DNA of 64,000 nucleotides. Source: Crocinitomicaceae bacterium (lineage in GTDB: Bacteria; Bacteroidota; Bacteroidia; Flavobacteriales_D; Crocinitomicaceae). The DNA is taken from positions 1-64,000 of the forward strand of contig JAIPAL010000001.1 of NCBI GenBank assembly GCA_021740085.1. Direction: 5' to 3'. Numbering within the stretch: position 1 is the first letter of the stretch; every line of letters starts with the position of its first letter. The notes beneath the pieces were generated by a model, which made no database searches, was not told the DNA's origin, and worked only from the letters and a program-made list of their open reading frames with translations. Positions 24,572 through 33,336 of the stretch are shown piece after piece. The translations under genes and the position numbers were made by a program.

Positions 24572-25570
24572 ATGAACAGAAAAACCATTTTTTTATTACT
24601 TGTTTCAATTTTAATCACTTTAAGCTGTAAAAAGAAATTTGTAAATAATCCTTCTAACAATTCTATTTTGAAGACGTTTGTTAGTATTGATACTATAAGG
24701 GGCTTGGAAAAAGTGGGTTCAATATTAAAGTTTGAAACTGTTGATGATTATGCAGATTTCATTGAAGATACAAATCAAGTGAAATGGGCGAAACTATTAC
24801 AATTCACTTCTGAAAAAGGATTTCAAAATTTTTTCGTTCAACACCCTATCACAAATTTTGAAGATCTAAATGCTATGGATGAAAATTTCGGGCAATTGTT
24901 AAATTCCGATGGGGTTATAATAATTGGAAACGATGCTTTAAAAATAGACCTGCCAAAGAAAAAAGTGTATTTAACAGCCCTAGAAGGGTTAAGTCCCAAC
25001 TATCAAAGTTTAATAATTGGTGATACTGTAAATAAATCAATACATAGTTTTTCAACTGACGATGACATTATTGACTACCTTCTTTATGGTATTATTGAAA
25101 AGTGCGGTGGCTCTGATGATTTTAATGAGGTATCCAATAATATATACCCTTTTGAAAACAATACCCTAGAATATTTGACATGGAATGCTCGTTATTTTAA
25201 AGCAGGAATATATTTTTCCGTTAAAATAAAAGCCTTGCATACTTACATCAGTTTTATTTGGGCTGATTACAGTAAAGTAAAATTCGAAGTTAAAATTGCG
25301 CCGTCACCTAGTTGGAAAGCTATGAGAATGAAACCACGGCCATGTTCGGGGAATAATAACGTTTCTCATCATGGCGGAATTAGAAGTTTTACAGGATTTG
25401 GATCTTTGGGTAGTGCAACAAATCCGGCAACAAGACTTTTCTCTGCATACGAACGAGTACGGGGGCTTAATGGTTACAGGGTGTGGATTAGAGGAATCTA
25501 TGTTAATTCTCTATCCGATACAATAACCACGAACAGTTGGATAGGAAGAGAAGTAAACTCAAATTTTTAA
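24572..25570 (+). CDS. Lipoprotein, unknown function
   Basis: A 332-aa lipoprotein with lipobox LITLSC (C19) and the KKK after it typical of Bacteroidota surface or periplasmic lipoproteins. Recognisable blocks: FETVDDYADFIEDTNQ (about 53-68), LTALEGLSPNYQSLIIG, and a Gly/Arg-rich C-terminal region from about 245 (HHGGIRSFTGFGSLGSATNP, then WIRGIYVNSLSDT). I do not recognise a family. First gene of the operon that continues with an outer-membrane protein; divergent from the signalling operon. Confidence 0.7.
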   Translation: MNRKTIFLLLVSILITLSCKKKFVNNPSNNSILKTFVSIDTIRGLEKVGSILKFETVDDYADFIEDTNQVKWAKLLQFTSEKGFQNFFVQHPITNFEDLNAMDENFGQLLNSDGVIIIGNDALKIDLPKKKVYLTALEGLSPNYQSLIIGDTVNKSIHSFSTDDDIIDYLLYGIIEKCGGSDDFNEVSNNIYPFENNTLEYLTWNARYFKAGIYFSVKIKALHTYISFIWADYSKVKFEVKIAPSPSWKAMRMKPRPCSGNNNVSHHGGIRSFTGFGSLGSATNPATRLFSAYERVRGLNGYRVWIRGIYVNSLSDTITTNSWIGREVNSNF

Positions 25571-25572
25571 CC

Positions 25573-26358
25573 ATGAAAATAATAATCGCAATTATTTGTT
25601 CAATATTAATGACAGTAACATTTAATGCACAAAAATTAATTTACATCAGGCCCCTTGCCTCAATGAAATTAAATAATAGCTTTTATCCTGGCGCCTCTTT
25701 TAAATCACCTTTGGATGTTGCAGGAAATGAATATTATTCTTTCTATAATTATGGAATACATGCAAATACAACACAATTAAACTTAGGATTGAGTGTCGGT
25801 TTGAAGTTATCAAATCTAAGTGCTTTTGAATTTAGCGTGGCTAGTGACAACGCAAGCATCAAAAGTGCTTTTGTATACAAAACACCGAATTACAGCAGCT
25901 CTTTAATAGGTAGAAGTTTAGTGCGAATTTCGGCAGACTATCACCGCCTACTTTATACAAACAAACTGATTGACTTACGTGGAACGGTCGGATTCGGTCT
26001 TTTCTTGACTCCCAAACAGAATAACGATACCAATACAAATGATATTATTGAATCCAATTTTTCAGCGTCAGTGGTACGCACAGTATTCAATTACAATCGC
26101 ATTTCACCATTATTAAAATTAGGAACTGGGCTTGATTTTAAAACCAAAATGGGTAAGCCCTTTTGTTCTTTGGATATTTTTTTAACTTACAAGCTAGGCA
26201 AACCTTTGTTGTCTGAAAGTTACAATGTTATCGTTACTGACAACGCTCAACAGATATCCACTTTTCAACACACCTTGAGCTCGAAAGGAAGCGGTATCAA
26301 TTTCCAACTTTCTTTCCCGATTCAAGTGTATTCTTTTGGGACAAAACAAAATAATTAA
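25573..26358 (+). CDS. Probable outer-membrane beta-barrel protein
   Basis: A 261-aa protein with a signal peptide (about 1-19, ending FNAQ). Alternating amphipathic strands (LNLGLSVGLKLSNLSAFEFSV, VRISADYHRLLYT, LRGTVGFGLFL, CSLDIFLTYKLG, INFQLSFPIQVYSF) point to an 8- to 10-stranded outer-membrane barrel. The start is ATG 25573, 2 nt after the stop of the lipoprotein gene; the longer frame from 25537 overlaps that gene. It may work with that lipoprotein at the outer membrane (inference). Confidence 0.65.
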   Translation: MKIIIAIICSILMTVTFNAQKLIYIRPLASMKLNNSFYPGASFKSPLDVAGNEYYSFYNYGIHANTTQLNLGLSVGLKLSNLSAFEFSVASDNASIKSAFVYKTPNYSSSLIGRSLVRISADYHRLLYTNKLIDLRGTVGFGLFLTPKQNNDTNTNDIIESNFSASVVRTVFNYNRISPLLKLGTGLDFKTKMGKPFCSLDIFLTYKLGKPLLSESYNVIVTDNAQQISTFQHTLSSKGSGINFQLSFPIQVYSFGTKQNN

Positions 26359-26363
26359 TGTGA

Positions 26364-26639
26364 GTGCATTTGCTGACCACAAATCAAATATTTACACATG
26401 ATTTTAAAATTTATCCAAATCCGTCAAATGGAGAATTAAATATTATATTTGATAAGTTACAGAATGAGGGACGACTCGAAATTTTTGATCTTTCTGGACA
26501 ATTAATGTATTTAAAAAATTTACAACCCGGAAATAAAATTAATTCAATCAACGCGACAAATTTATCGACTGGGGTTTACCTAGTTAAATTTTCAGGGCAG
26601 AATGCAAAAAGTATAACAAAAAAATGGATGAAACTATGA
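26364..26639 (+). pseudogene. Orphan T9SS type A sorting domain (possible gene remnant)
   Basis: A 91-aa frame starting at GTG 26364 with no signal peptide. It consists solely of a T9SS type A sorting domain: DFKIYPNPSNGELNI, LEIFDLSGQLMY, STGVYLVKFS and KKWMKL. A stop codon (TGA 26361-26363) lies directly before it. Without export it cannot use the T9SS, so it is probably the tail of a lost cargo gene. Against that, its stop overlaps the next start as ATGA, as in a working operon. It is not in frame with the barrel gene before it. Confidence 0.6.
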
Positions 26640-27886
26640 AAAATGTTATTGTATTCTTAGCATTACTTATTTCTCATTTCGGGCAAGCACAAAGTTGGCA
26701 TACGTACAATTCTAATATTTTTCACCCCTATTACTATTGGTCATCTTTTGGATATCCGTATAAACAGTTCAAGATCAATCCATATGACAACTCCTTCTGG
26801 TTTGCTCAAGAAACAAATATTTTTCGCTTAGCAAACAACGGTCAGTTTACCGTTTTTAATGACGGAAACGAACCTACTTTACAAGGTTATTATGCGTTTG
26901 AAGATATCACGTTTACGCCGACACGAACGGTCTTAATTGATCGTTATTTTGGCTTAGTCAATTACGATGGCTCCAATTGGAGTACCATTCCAAATGGTGT
27001 AGATGGCGTTCATTTATCTTCAGATGGTGATACCATTTGGTGTGCTAGAATAAATGAAAACTACTTGGTAAATCATCCTCAAGGTTCTCAATTAGGCAAT
27101 GTTAGTTATCTGAGAAGGATCGAATCCAAAAACGGAAATCATTGGGCAACTTCAGGAGTTGACCAAGGTGCATTATTTCATTTTCAAAATGGATTACCAA
27201 CCATGTACAACGCAGATACCATTCCATTCATGCTTGAAAATCAGACGTATCACATGAAATTTTCTAACTATTCAGACACCCTTTATAAATCAGGGGACTT
27301 AGGTATTTCATTGGCAGTGGGTAATTCATTCGTTGATACGATAACGCCAAATAATTCTATCAACATGCCCACAGACCTCATTGTTAAAGAATTTGAAATT
27401 GACCCAAACAATAATGTTTGGGCGGTTTTTGGTGAATTTGGGGTTTTGAATCCTCCTAAAAAAATCGGGTTTCTTAATCGAAACCTCAATACCTGGACGC
27501 TCTATGATGAATTGAATACACCGATTGTTTTTTCCAACGAAGTAGGAATAGAATTAGATACACTCGGGAATTTATGGGTGGTGAATAGACAATTACTTCA
27601 TGTTTTCACTACCGGTATTGAACCTGCTTGGTTAGGAACTTCTGAATTGTCTAACGATAATTCCTCAATTGTAATATATCCAAACCCCACAAAAAATGAG
27701 TTACACATTCAAAACAATGGATTGAACGTCGAATTAATTGAAATTCTTGACATCAACGGCAAAGTTTTAATGAGTTTAACTTCTTTAGAAAATATTTCAG
27801 TAGAAAATCTAGATGCAGGATTGTATTTTGTTCAAGTCAAATACCATACAGGCACTATTTTAAAGGAGAAGTTCGTCAAGGAATGA
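26636..27886 (+). CDS. T9SS-secreted propeller-like protein
   Basis: A 416-aa protein with a signal peptide (about 1-19, ending GQAQ), a body of WxxY/W-containing repeats such as YDNSFWFAQE, DGDTIWCAR, NNNVWAVFGE and LGNLWVVNRQ, resembling two-component-regulator-type propeller blades, and a C-terminal type A sorting domain (IVIYPNPTKNELHI to EKFVKE). It should end up at the cell surface or be released. The start ATG overlaps the stop of the orphan sorting-domain frame. Ligand unknown. Confidence 0.8.
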   Translation: MKNVIVFLALLISHFGQAQSWHTYNSNIFHPYYYWSSFGYPYKQFKINPYDNSFWFAQETNIFRLANNGQFTVFNDGNEPTLQGYYAFEDITFTPTRTVLIDRYFGLVNYDGSNWSTIPNGVDGVHLSSDGDTIWCARINENYLVNHPQGSQLGNVSYLRRIESKNGNHWATSGVDQGALFHFQNGLPTMYNADTIPFMLENQTYHMKFSNYSDTLYKSGDLGISLAVGNSFVDTITPNNSINMPTDLIVKEFEIDPNNNVWAVFGEFGVLNPPKKIGFLNRNLNTWTLYDELNTPIVFSNEVGIELDTLGNLWVVNRQLLHVFTTGIEPAWLGTSELSNDNSSIVIYPNPTKNELHIQNNGLNVELIEILDINGKVLMSLTSLENISVENLDAGLYFVQVKYHTGTILKEKFVKE

Positions 27887-27888
27887 TG

Positions 27889-28186
27889 TTTTTTTGAGCT
27901 AAAAAAAAGTAAAGGCAATCCTTCACCTCTTGAAGGGAAAGTCTATTTTTTATAAATAATAAGCATCTAATTTAGACCTAGCAACAGGTGGTTTTTCAGA
28001 TCCATTGAATTTGGTGTATGCTAAGATTATCTGAAAGATCAATCGCTAGCATCCAAATTTGGTGGGTATTAAAAATACTTCGGCCCTATTCATGGTTGAG
28101 AAAAAATCATGATGCTTCGAAGTAAAGCGCATTGCTCAGTCAGCTCCTTTTTTTGTTACTTTTTTTTGAGCTAAAAAAAAGTAAAG
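27889..28186. repeat. Pair of 26-bp direct repeats 272 bp apart
   Basis: An identical 26-bp sequence (seven T, GAGCT, eight A, GTAAAG) occurs at 27889-27914 and 28161-28186. The second copy extends to a near-palindrome, TTAC(T)8 paired with (A)8GTAA. Between them lie inverted repeats TTTCAGAT/ATCTGAAA (about 27993-28040) and ATGCTA/TAGCAT, but no gene. The layout could be a small non-coding insertion bounded by direct repeats. The whole space 27887-28570 carries only repeats. Confidence 0.6.
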
Positions 28187-28194
28187 AAATGCTT

Positions 28195-28328
28195 TGCCTT
28201 AAAGCGGGGATTACGCGTCGAAAAGGACGCGTGATCCCCAAAGGGGTAGCTTCATAATTATTAAAGCCATGCCGCGGTGCGGTAGCCATCTTTTTTTGCT
28301 CCACTTCACCTTAAAGCAAGCTTTAGGT
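28195..28328 (+). repeat. Structured intergenic repeat, copy C
   Basis: Shares with copy B everything from GGGGATTACGC to GCTTTAGG and then stops. The first hairpin is GGGGATTACGCGTC (28206-28219), loop GAAAAG, GACGCGTGATCCCC (28226-28239). Relative to copy B one stem pair is G-C here and A-T there, so both sides changed together. CCGCGGTGCGG with a following T-run and CCTTAAAGCAAGCTTTAGG complete the unit. Confidence 0.8.
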
Positions 28329-28336
28329 TCATTTAC

Positions 28337-28367
28337 AAAAAAAGCCATGCAAAAAATGCACGGCTTT
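28337..28367 (-). terminator. Terminator downstream of tRNA-Ser
   Basis: Read on the minus strand: AAAGCC-G-TGCA, TTTTT loop, TGCA-T-GGCTTT followed by further Ts. It lies downstream of the tRNA gene, beyond the 96-bp repeats, and is oriented to end its transcript. Confidence 0.6.
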
Positions 28368-28378
28368 AATAATTTTGG

Positions 28379-28586
28379 CGGAGAGAGGGGGATTATCTCA
28401 ACTTCCGTTCGGAAGTATTCGATGGTCTTCGGCACGAACCCAGGGTTCTCATCCCATCTTCCTTCATTTCATTGCGGAGAGAGGGGGATTATCTCAACTT
28501 CCGTTCGGAAGTATTCGATGGTCTTCGGCACGAACCCAGGGTTCTCATCCCATCTTCCTTCATTTCATTGCGGAGAGAGGGGGATT
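28379..28586. repeat. 96-bp tandem repeat seeded by the tRNA-Ser 3' end
   Basis: CGGAGAGAGGGGGATT occurs at 28379-28394, 28475-28490 and 28571-28586, exactly 96 bp apart. The first two start complete, apparently identical 96-bp units; the third is the real 3' end of tRNA-Ser. Each unit contains ACTTCCG-TT-CGGAAGT (first copy 28401-28416) and GAACCC-A-GGGTTC (28436-28448), the latter inside a wider GATGG/CCATC pairing. Open frames running through here are spurious. Confidence 0.85.
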
Positions 28587-28655
28587 CGAACCCCCGTTAC
28601 GTTGCCGTAAACACGCTTTCCAAGCGTGCGCGTTCAGCCACTCTGCCACCTCTCC
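28571..28655 (-). tRNA. tRNA-Ser (anticodon GGA)
   Basis: On the minus strand the acceptor GGAGAGG (28655-28649) pairs with the 3' TCTCTCC, followed by discriminator G (28571). The anticodon stem ACGC/GCGT holds the loop TTGGAAA with anticodon GGA (codons UCC/UCU). A long variable arm and the T-loop GGTTCGAATCC are present. CCA is not encoded. The terminal 16 nt are repeated twice downstream. Confidence 0.95.
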
Positions 28656-28798
28656 TCTTGTTTTTAAGAGCGCTAAGTTAATGCTTTTTAGTTTTAATAA
28701 GGGGCGAAAAAGCACAAATAGTAAAAAAGACAGGTATGGAAGGAATCACAATGCAAGTGAATTTTCTTTTAAAGGATGGACTTCTCTAGAACTAATTG

Positions 28799-28806
28799 TA
28801 ATTTTG
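28799..28806 (+). promoter_or_regulatory. -7 promoter box of pth, 4 nt before ATG
   Basis: TAATTTTG, perfect TAnnTTTG, ending 4 nt before ATG 28811. Implies a leaderless or nearly leaderless mRNA. Confidence 0.45.
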
Positions 28807-28810
28807 GTAT

Positions 28811-29374
28811 ATGAAATACCTCATCGTTGGCTTAGGAAATCCTGGTATAGAATACGAAAACACGCGCCACAATGTTGGTTTTCGCGTACTTGATAAGATT
28901 GCTGGGGAATTAGGCGCCACTTTTTCGCTTGACCGAGCAGCTTTCGTTTCGTATGCTAAATATAAAGGGCGGTCCTTGGTATTAATCAAACCGATCACTT
29001 TTATGAACTTATCTGGAAAAGCTGTCAATTACTGGATGCAAAAAGAAGGGGTTTCAATAGAAAATGTTTTAGTAATCACCGACGACTTAGCGCTGCCCTT
29101 TGGTAAATTGAGAATGAAAGGAAGCGGGAGCGACGGGGGGCATAATGGCTTAAAAGATATTCAAGCAACACTTGGAACCAATGCCTATTCTCGCTTGCGA
29201 TTTGGAGTTGGGAGTGATTTTCCGAAAGGACGACAATCGGATTATGTGTTGGGGCAATGGGAAAAGGACGAGGAGCTTGCATTACCGGAGCGACTTAGCA
29301 CCGCGAATTCGTTCGTTTTAAGCTTCTGCACCGCAGGGCTTCAATTAACAATGACTGCTTGGAATGGCAAATAG
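28811..29374 (+). CDS. pth: Peptidyl-tRNA hydrolase
   Basis: A 187-aa enzyme that releases tRNA from stalled peptidyl-tRNA. The N-terminus MKYLIVGLGNPG with N10, then TRHN with catalytic H20, FMNLSG (N66), DDLALPFGKLRMK and GGHNGLK (N112) are all diagnostic. Normal length. It ends 9 nt before the convergent T9SS gene. Confidence 0.95.
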   Translation: MKYLIVGLGNPGIEYENTRHNVGFRVLDKIAGELGATFSLDRAAFVSYAKYKGRSLVLIKPITFMNLSGKAVNYWMQKEGVSIENVLVITDDLALPFGKLRMKGSGSDGGHNGLKDIQATLGTNAYSRLRFGVGSDFPKGRQSDYVLGQWEKDEELALPERLSTANSFVLSFCTAGLQLTMTAWNGK

Positions 29375-29383
29375 CTCATTGGA

Positions 29384-31771
29384 TTAACGGATAATCTCGA
29401 AGAATCCCGTGTAATTTAAGTCCTTCTCTTCTATGCGCAACATGAAAAAATACGTGCCGTCTGTAAATCCATCACCCGTCCAATCGTTTTGATAACCCGT
29501 TTTCTCGTATATTAAATTTCCCCAACGATTAAATAACAGTAATTGATTGTCAGGATAAAATTCTAAGAATTCAAACGATAGAAATTCATTTAATCCATCA
29601 TTGTTTGGTGTGATAACATTGGGTACGTGTACTTCTGCTGGTATGGCTTGAATAATGGTACAAAGGGAATCAACACATCCAAAATTATCTTGAATAATAA
29701 GGCATAATGGGTAACTTCCTGGCGTATTAAATGTTTGTCCCCAATCTTGTAAAAAACTAGCCAAGGTGTCATTTAAATACCAATTCCACGATACAATGTT
29801 GGAAGCGGGGGCGGTTGATTCGTCCAAGAACATGACTGGAATTTCTACAATTATTGATGTTGGATCAAGGGAATAGTTGGCGACTGGATTCGGTTGAATA
29901 TACACATTGAAATTCGTCGTGTCAGACGTGCAATTATCCAAGGTGGCATACGCCGAATAAGAGAACATAAGAGGAGTGGTCGTTGTCGTTTGTAGGTCAG
30001 AAAAGGACCCTTGACCCGATTGGTTATTTCCCCAATAATAAACAGTTCCTCCTGGGAGGCAAGAAGTCAAGGAAACGGTGTAAGGAGTGCCAGAACAAAT
30101 TATGGAATCATATACCAAGTCTACATTCGTAGCGGGGATAAGAGGAACCGTTTCGGCTGGAATACCAGAAATGACTGTTCCACAAGCATCCACAATAAGG
30201 GGAGGTGGAATCGTTAATAAAGTGTTGTTTGAATCGCAATAATCAGGGCAATTGGGTATGGTCAGTACAAATTGATGACTTGTTGCCCCAGAACTACAGC
30301 CGTTGTTGGTTCCCAAAGTAACCACTTGCGTGGTCCAAGGATGCGAAAAGGTATAGGGGGCAACTCCATAGCGCGCATAAGCAGTTGCATTTACCGTACA
30401 CTTGTTTGTGCAGAAAGGTGTTTGTGGCGTAAACCATTGATTCCCGTATGATTCCGGCGTTTTTCCATAAACAATAACTTGAAAAGGCCAAAGGGTAGAA
30501 AATGGATCGTATCGAATGTAATTTTGATTACACCCTGCTCCCCACGCATTTCTACCAAGGTGCATGCGCACATAAATATTTGTGGGAGAACAAGATTCTG
30601 GATAGCAACAAGTCAAGGGCGCCATCATATTAAAACTATCTAAATAAGCCGTTCCAGCAAAATTAGCATTCGCTCCCGTAACGGTAAATGTTTGGGAGTT
30701 CCCACAAACGGTGCTAAAATACATGGCTCCATTACTCATGGTGGCAGGCGTAAATGGATCGGCATAAAAGCTAGCGGAAACATACAAACCAGAAACAGAG
30801 ATGCCCGCAGGTATTGTAACAAGAACGCTATCCATATTATAAGAAGGCATAATACACGATGGCATATACCCCCCGCCCCAATTTGCCATTGGACCAGCGA
30901 CTAAAGGATCAATTACAACAGGATAATTTCTGGACGGGTCGTTTAACCAACTACTTGGTATGGCTAGCTGAATTACGGTGCTTCCATCTTCTTTTTTTAT
31001 GATTTTGTGCGAGCCTACTAAACTTGACTTATCAGCATCGTAATAAAATGGAATGAAAATTTTACCTGTCGCTAAACCGTTTTGATTATTAATAATAATG
31101 TCGGTTTGAAAAAAACCATCGCTTAAGGCCGTCGATTCATCTTGCCTCGAAAGCGTATACCCTTCAGGCAAATCAATTTTTTCCTCGATAATTAAATTCT
31201 CGCCTAATCCCTGAGGGGAGCTTTGAAGAATATAGTTACTTTTTATGGCATTTTCAAAAAAGCTTACTTCTTTTCTTAGTTGATCGTTATAGATTAACTG
31301 CGCCTTATTGTTTGCTACTGTTAAATTTCCTAAGGATAAAACGCCATTTATCCAAACTTTATCGGCAACATGTATTTCTTGACCATCGCTGGAGGAAATA
31401 GCATAGGAGCCATTGGTAAATAATTTAGTAGGATAGGGTTGCTGGGCAGCGACCCAGTTTCCTGACGTATTATCCTTTATTAAGCTTGGATTAATGGGCA
31501 TTAGTGCTCCGTCTTTCCCTATATAGTTTATTGGTTTTTTACTGAAAATGCTCTTCGTATCACCTTTTGAATTTGTGAAAGAAGTGGAGAAAATGGAACG
31601 CATTGAGATGGCTTCATTCCACAAGCCGGTATCTAGTGCCGCTAACTTATTTGTTTGATCGTCTGAAAATAAAGGAGCACTAAAGCCCGCTAATTGCCCA
31701 AAAGTAGTTAAGCCTATAAAAACGGAAATTATGCTTAACAGAATGCTTCTATTCGCTTGATTTAATTTCAT
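29384..31771 (-). CDS. T9SS type B secreted protein with PKD-like domain
   Basis: A 795-aa protein: signal peptide (about 1-25, ending FGQ), a large N-terminal domain (about 30-285) rich in beta-strands ending NYPVVIDPLVAG, a middle Cys-containing region, a PKD-like domain (about 640-710; ending PGSYPLCLIIQDNFGC), and a C-terminal gliding-motility-associated type B sorting domain (VPNVITPNNDGLNEFL, LFNRWGNLIYEK, GFTDGTYFF). Secreted through the T9SS. It resembles large cell-surface adhesins of gliding Bacteroidota. Function not known. Confidence 0.85.
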   Translation of the reverse strand: MKLNQANRSILLSIISVFIGLTTFGQLAGFSAPLFSDDQTNKLAALDTGLWNEAISMRSIFSTSFTNSKGDTKSIFSKKPINYIGKDGALMPINPSLIKDNTSGNWVAAQQPYPTKLFTNGSYAISSSDGQEIHVADKVWINGVLSLGNLTVANNKAQLIYNDQLRKEVSFFENAIKSNYILQSSPQGLGENLIIEEKIDLPEGYTLSRQDESTALSDGFFQTDIIINNQNGLATGKIFIPFYYDADKSSLVGSHKIIKKEDGSTVIQLAIPSSWLNDPSRNYPVVIDPLVAGPMANWGGGYMPSCIMPSYNMDSVLVTIPAGISVSGLYVSASFYADPFTPATMSNGAMYFSTVCGNSQTFTVTGANANFAGTAYLDSFNMMAPLTCCYPESCSPTNIYVRMHLGRNAWGAGCNQNYIRYDPFSTLWPFQVIVYGKTPESYGNQWFTPQTPFCTNKCTVNATAYARYGVAPYTFSHPWTTQVVTLGTNNGCSSGATSHQFVLTIPNCPDYCDSNNTLLTIPPPLIVDACGTVISGIPAETVPLIPATNVDLVYDSIICSGTPYTVSLTSCLPGGTVYYWGNNQSGQGSFSDLQTTTTTPLMFSYSAYATLDNCTSDTTNFNVYIQPNPVANYSLDPTSIIVEIPVMFLDESTAPASNIVSWNWYLNDTLASFLQDWGQTFNTPGSYPLCLIIQDNFGCVDSLCTIIQAIPAEVHVPNVITPNNDGLNEFLSFEFLEFYPDNQLLLFNRWGNLIYEKTGYQNDWTGDGFTDGTYFFMLRIEEKDLNYTGFFEIIR

Positions 31772-31864
31772 TCGTTTGTTTCTATTTTTTGCACTAATGT
31801 AATAAATCCATTTTAATTATCTGCTTTTTGAGATAATTCGATAGGGCTATTCTTTGAAATACAT

Positions 31865-31872
31865 TATTTTTG
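31865..31872 (+). promoter_or_regulatory. -7 promoter box of asnS, 5 nt before ATG
   Basis: TATTTTTG, perfect TAnnTTTG, 5 nt before ATG 31878. The in-frame TTG at 31854 lies upstream of the box and so is excluded as start. Confidence 0.45.
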
Positions 31873-31877
31873 CATCT

Positions 31878-33326
31878 ATGAGTCGTATTAAAATAAAATA
31901 CATTTTAAGTAATGAAGGGCAATTGCTCATTGGACAACGAATTACTGTCAAAGGGTGGGTAAGGGCTTTTAGAAGTAATCGTTTTATTCAAATTAACGAT
32001 GGTTCTTGTTTGTCAAACATTCAAGCTGTCATTGACTTTGAAAAGTATGATGAAGGAATAATTAACCAAATCACCACCGCTGCTGCCGTTTCCGTCTCGG
32101 GAATATTGGTCGCTTCGATTGGGACGGGTCAGTCCGTAGAATTACAAGCAGATGCCATCGAAATTATTGGCGCTGCGCATCCAGATGAAGTTCAAAAGAC
32201 CGTCTTGCAGCCCAAAAAACATAGCCTGGAATTGTTGAGAGAACAGGCACACTTGCGCTTCAGAACCAATACATTCAGTGCAGTATTTAGAATTCGACAC
32301 AATGTTGCCTATGCCATTCATCATTATTTCCATGAAAAAGGGTTTTATTATTTACACACACCCATAATAACTGGCTCTGACGCGGAAGGCGCTGGAGAAA
32401 TGTTTCATGTGTCTACCCTAGACCCTATGTCGCCACCGTTAGATTCCGATGGAAACGTGGATTACAAACAAGATTTTTTTGGAAAAGCTGTTAACCTGAC
32501 CGTTTCAGGACAATTGGAAGCAGAATTAGCCGCCTTGGCGCTTGGGCAAGTGTATACCTTTGGTCCTACGTTTCGTGCAGAAAACTCAAATACATCTAGG
32601 CACCTGGCAGAATTTTGGATGATTGAGCCAGAGGTTGCTTTTAATGACTTGACAGACAATATGGATTTAACAGAAGATTTTTTAAAGTATATCTGTTCCT
32701 ATGTTATTGAAAATTGTCAAGAAGATTTACATTTTTTAGATCAGCGTGAAAAGCAAGAGCAAAGTCAAAAACCAGAAAGTGAACGCAATGAAATTGGATT
32801 AATCGAACGATTAAATTTTGTGATAGAAAATCCATTTAAACGATTAACGTATACGGAAGCGATAACTGTTTTATTAAATTCCAATCACCACAAAAAGAAA
32901 AAGTTCAAGTTTCCCATCCAGTGGGGGATTGATTTACAAAGCGAACATGAGCGTTATTTAGTCGAAAAAGAGTTCAAATGTCCCGTTATTTTAAGTGATT
33001 ATCCAGCAGAAATTAAAGCTTTTTACATGCGCCAAAACGATGATAACAAAACCGTTGCAGCCATGGATGTTTTGTTTCCTGGAATTGGGGAAATTGTTGG
33101 TGGATCACAGCGGGAAGAACGATACGATATTTTATTAGAAAAGTGTAAAGCCTTCCATATTCCAGAAGAGGAACTTTGGTGGTATTTACAGACAAGAAAG
33201 TTGGGAACGGTTCCACATGCTGGTTTTGGCTTGGGATTTGAAAGAATGATTATGTTCGTAACAGGAATGACCAACATAAGAGATGTTATCCCTTTTCCTC
33301 GAACGCCTTTAAATGCTTCATTCTAA
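31878..33326 (+). CDS. asnS: Asparaginyl-tRNA synthetase
   Basis: A 482-aa class II synthetase that charges tRNA-Asn. An N-terminal OB-fold anticodon-binding domain ([20 protein letters not shown] at about 20-39) is followed by the catalytic domain with motif 2 [21 protein letters not shown], and motif 3 GFGLGFERM near the C-terminus. The [17 protein letters not shown] segment (AsnRS-type, not AspRS) decides the specificity. Starts from ATG 31878, preceded by a -7 box. rpoN follows 10 nt after the stop. Confidence 0.94.
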   Translation: MSRIKIKYILSNEGQLLIGQRITVKGWVRAFRSNRFIQINDGSCLSNIQAVIDFEKYDEGIINQITTAAAVSVSGILVASIGTGQSVELQADAIEIIGAAHPDEVQKTVLQPKKHSLELLREQAHLRFRTNTFSAVFRIRHNVAYAIHHYFHEKGFYYLHTPIITGSDAEGAGEMFHVSTLDPMSPPLDSDGNVDYKQDFFGKAVNLTVSGQLEAELAALALGQVYTFGPTFRAENSNTSRHLAEFWMIEPEVAFNDLTDNMDLTEDFLKYICSYVIENCQEDLHFLDQREKQEQSQKPESERNEIGLIERLNFVIENPFKRLTYTEAITVLLNSNHHKKKKFKFPIQWGIDLQSEHERYLVEKEFKCPVILSDYPAEIKAFYMRQNDDNKTVAAMDVLFPGIGEIVGGSQREERYDILLEKCKAFHIPEEELWWYLQTRKLGTVPHAGFGLGFERMIMFVTGMTNIRDVIPFPRTPLNASF

Positions 33327-33336
33327 TAACTAATTT

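Noticed and set aside
25573-26639. One frameshifted gene joining the outer-membrane barrel to the sorting domain at 26364
   Set aside because: The barrel protein ends in a normal terminal strand with its own stop, barrels do not carry T9SS sorting domains, and a separate stop lies between the two frames.
28379-28586. CRISPR array
   Set aside because: Only two full 96-bp units plus a stub, with no repeat/spacer alternation, and the shared part is the tRNA 3' end. No cas genes.
28269-28893. Overlapping frames of 113, 172 and 69 aa with repeated RGG..QLPFGSIRWSS segments
   Set aside because: They run through repeat C, the 96-bp tandem repeat and tRNA-Ser. The ERGGFEPP-like string is the well-known spurious translation of a tRNA 3' end.
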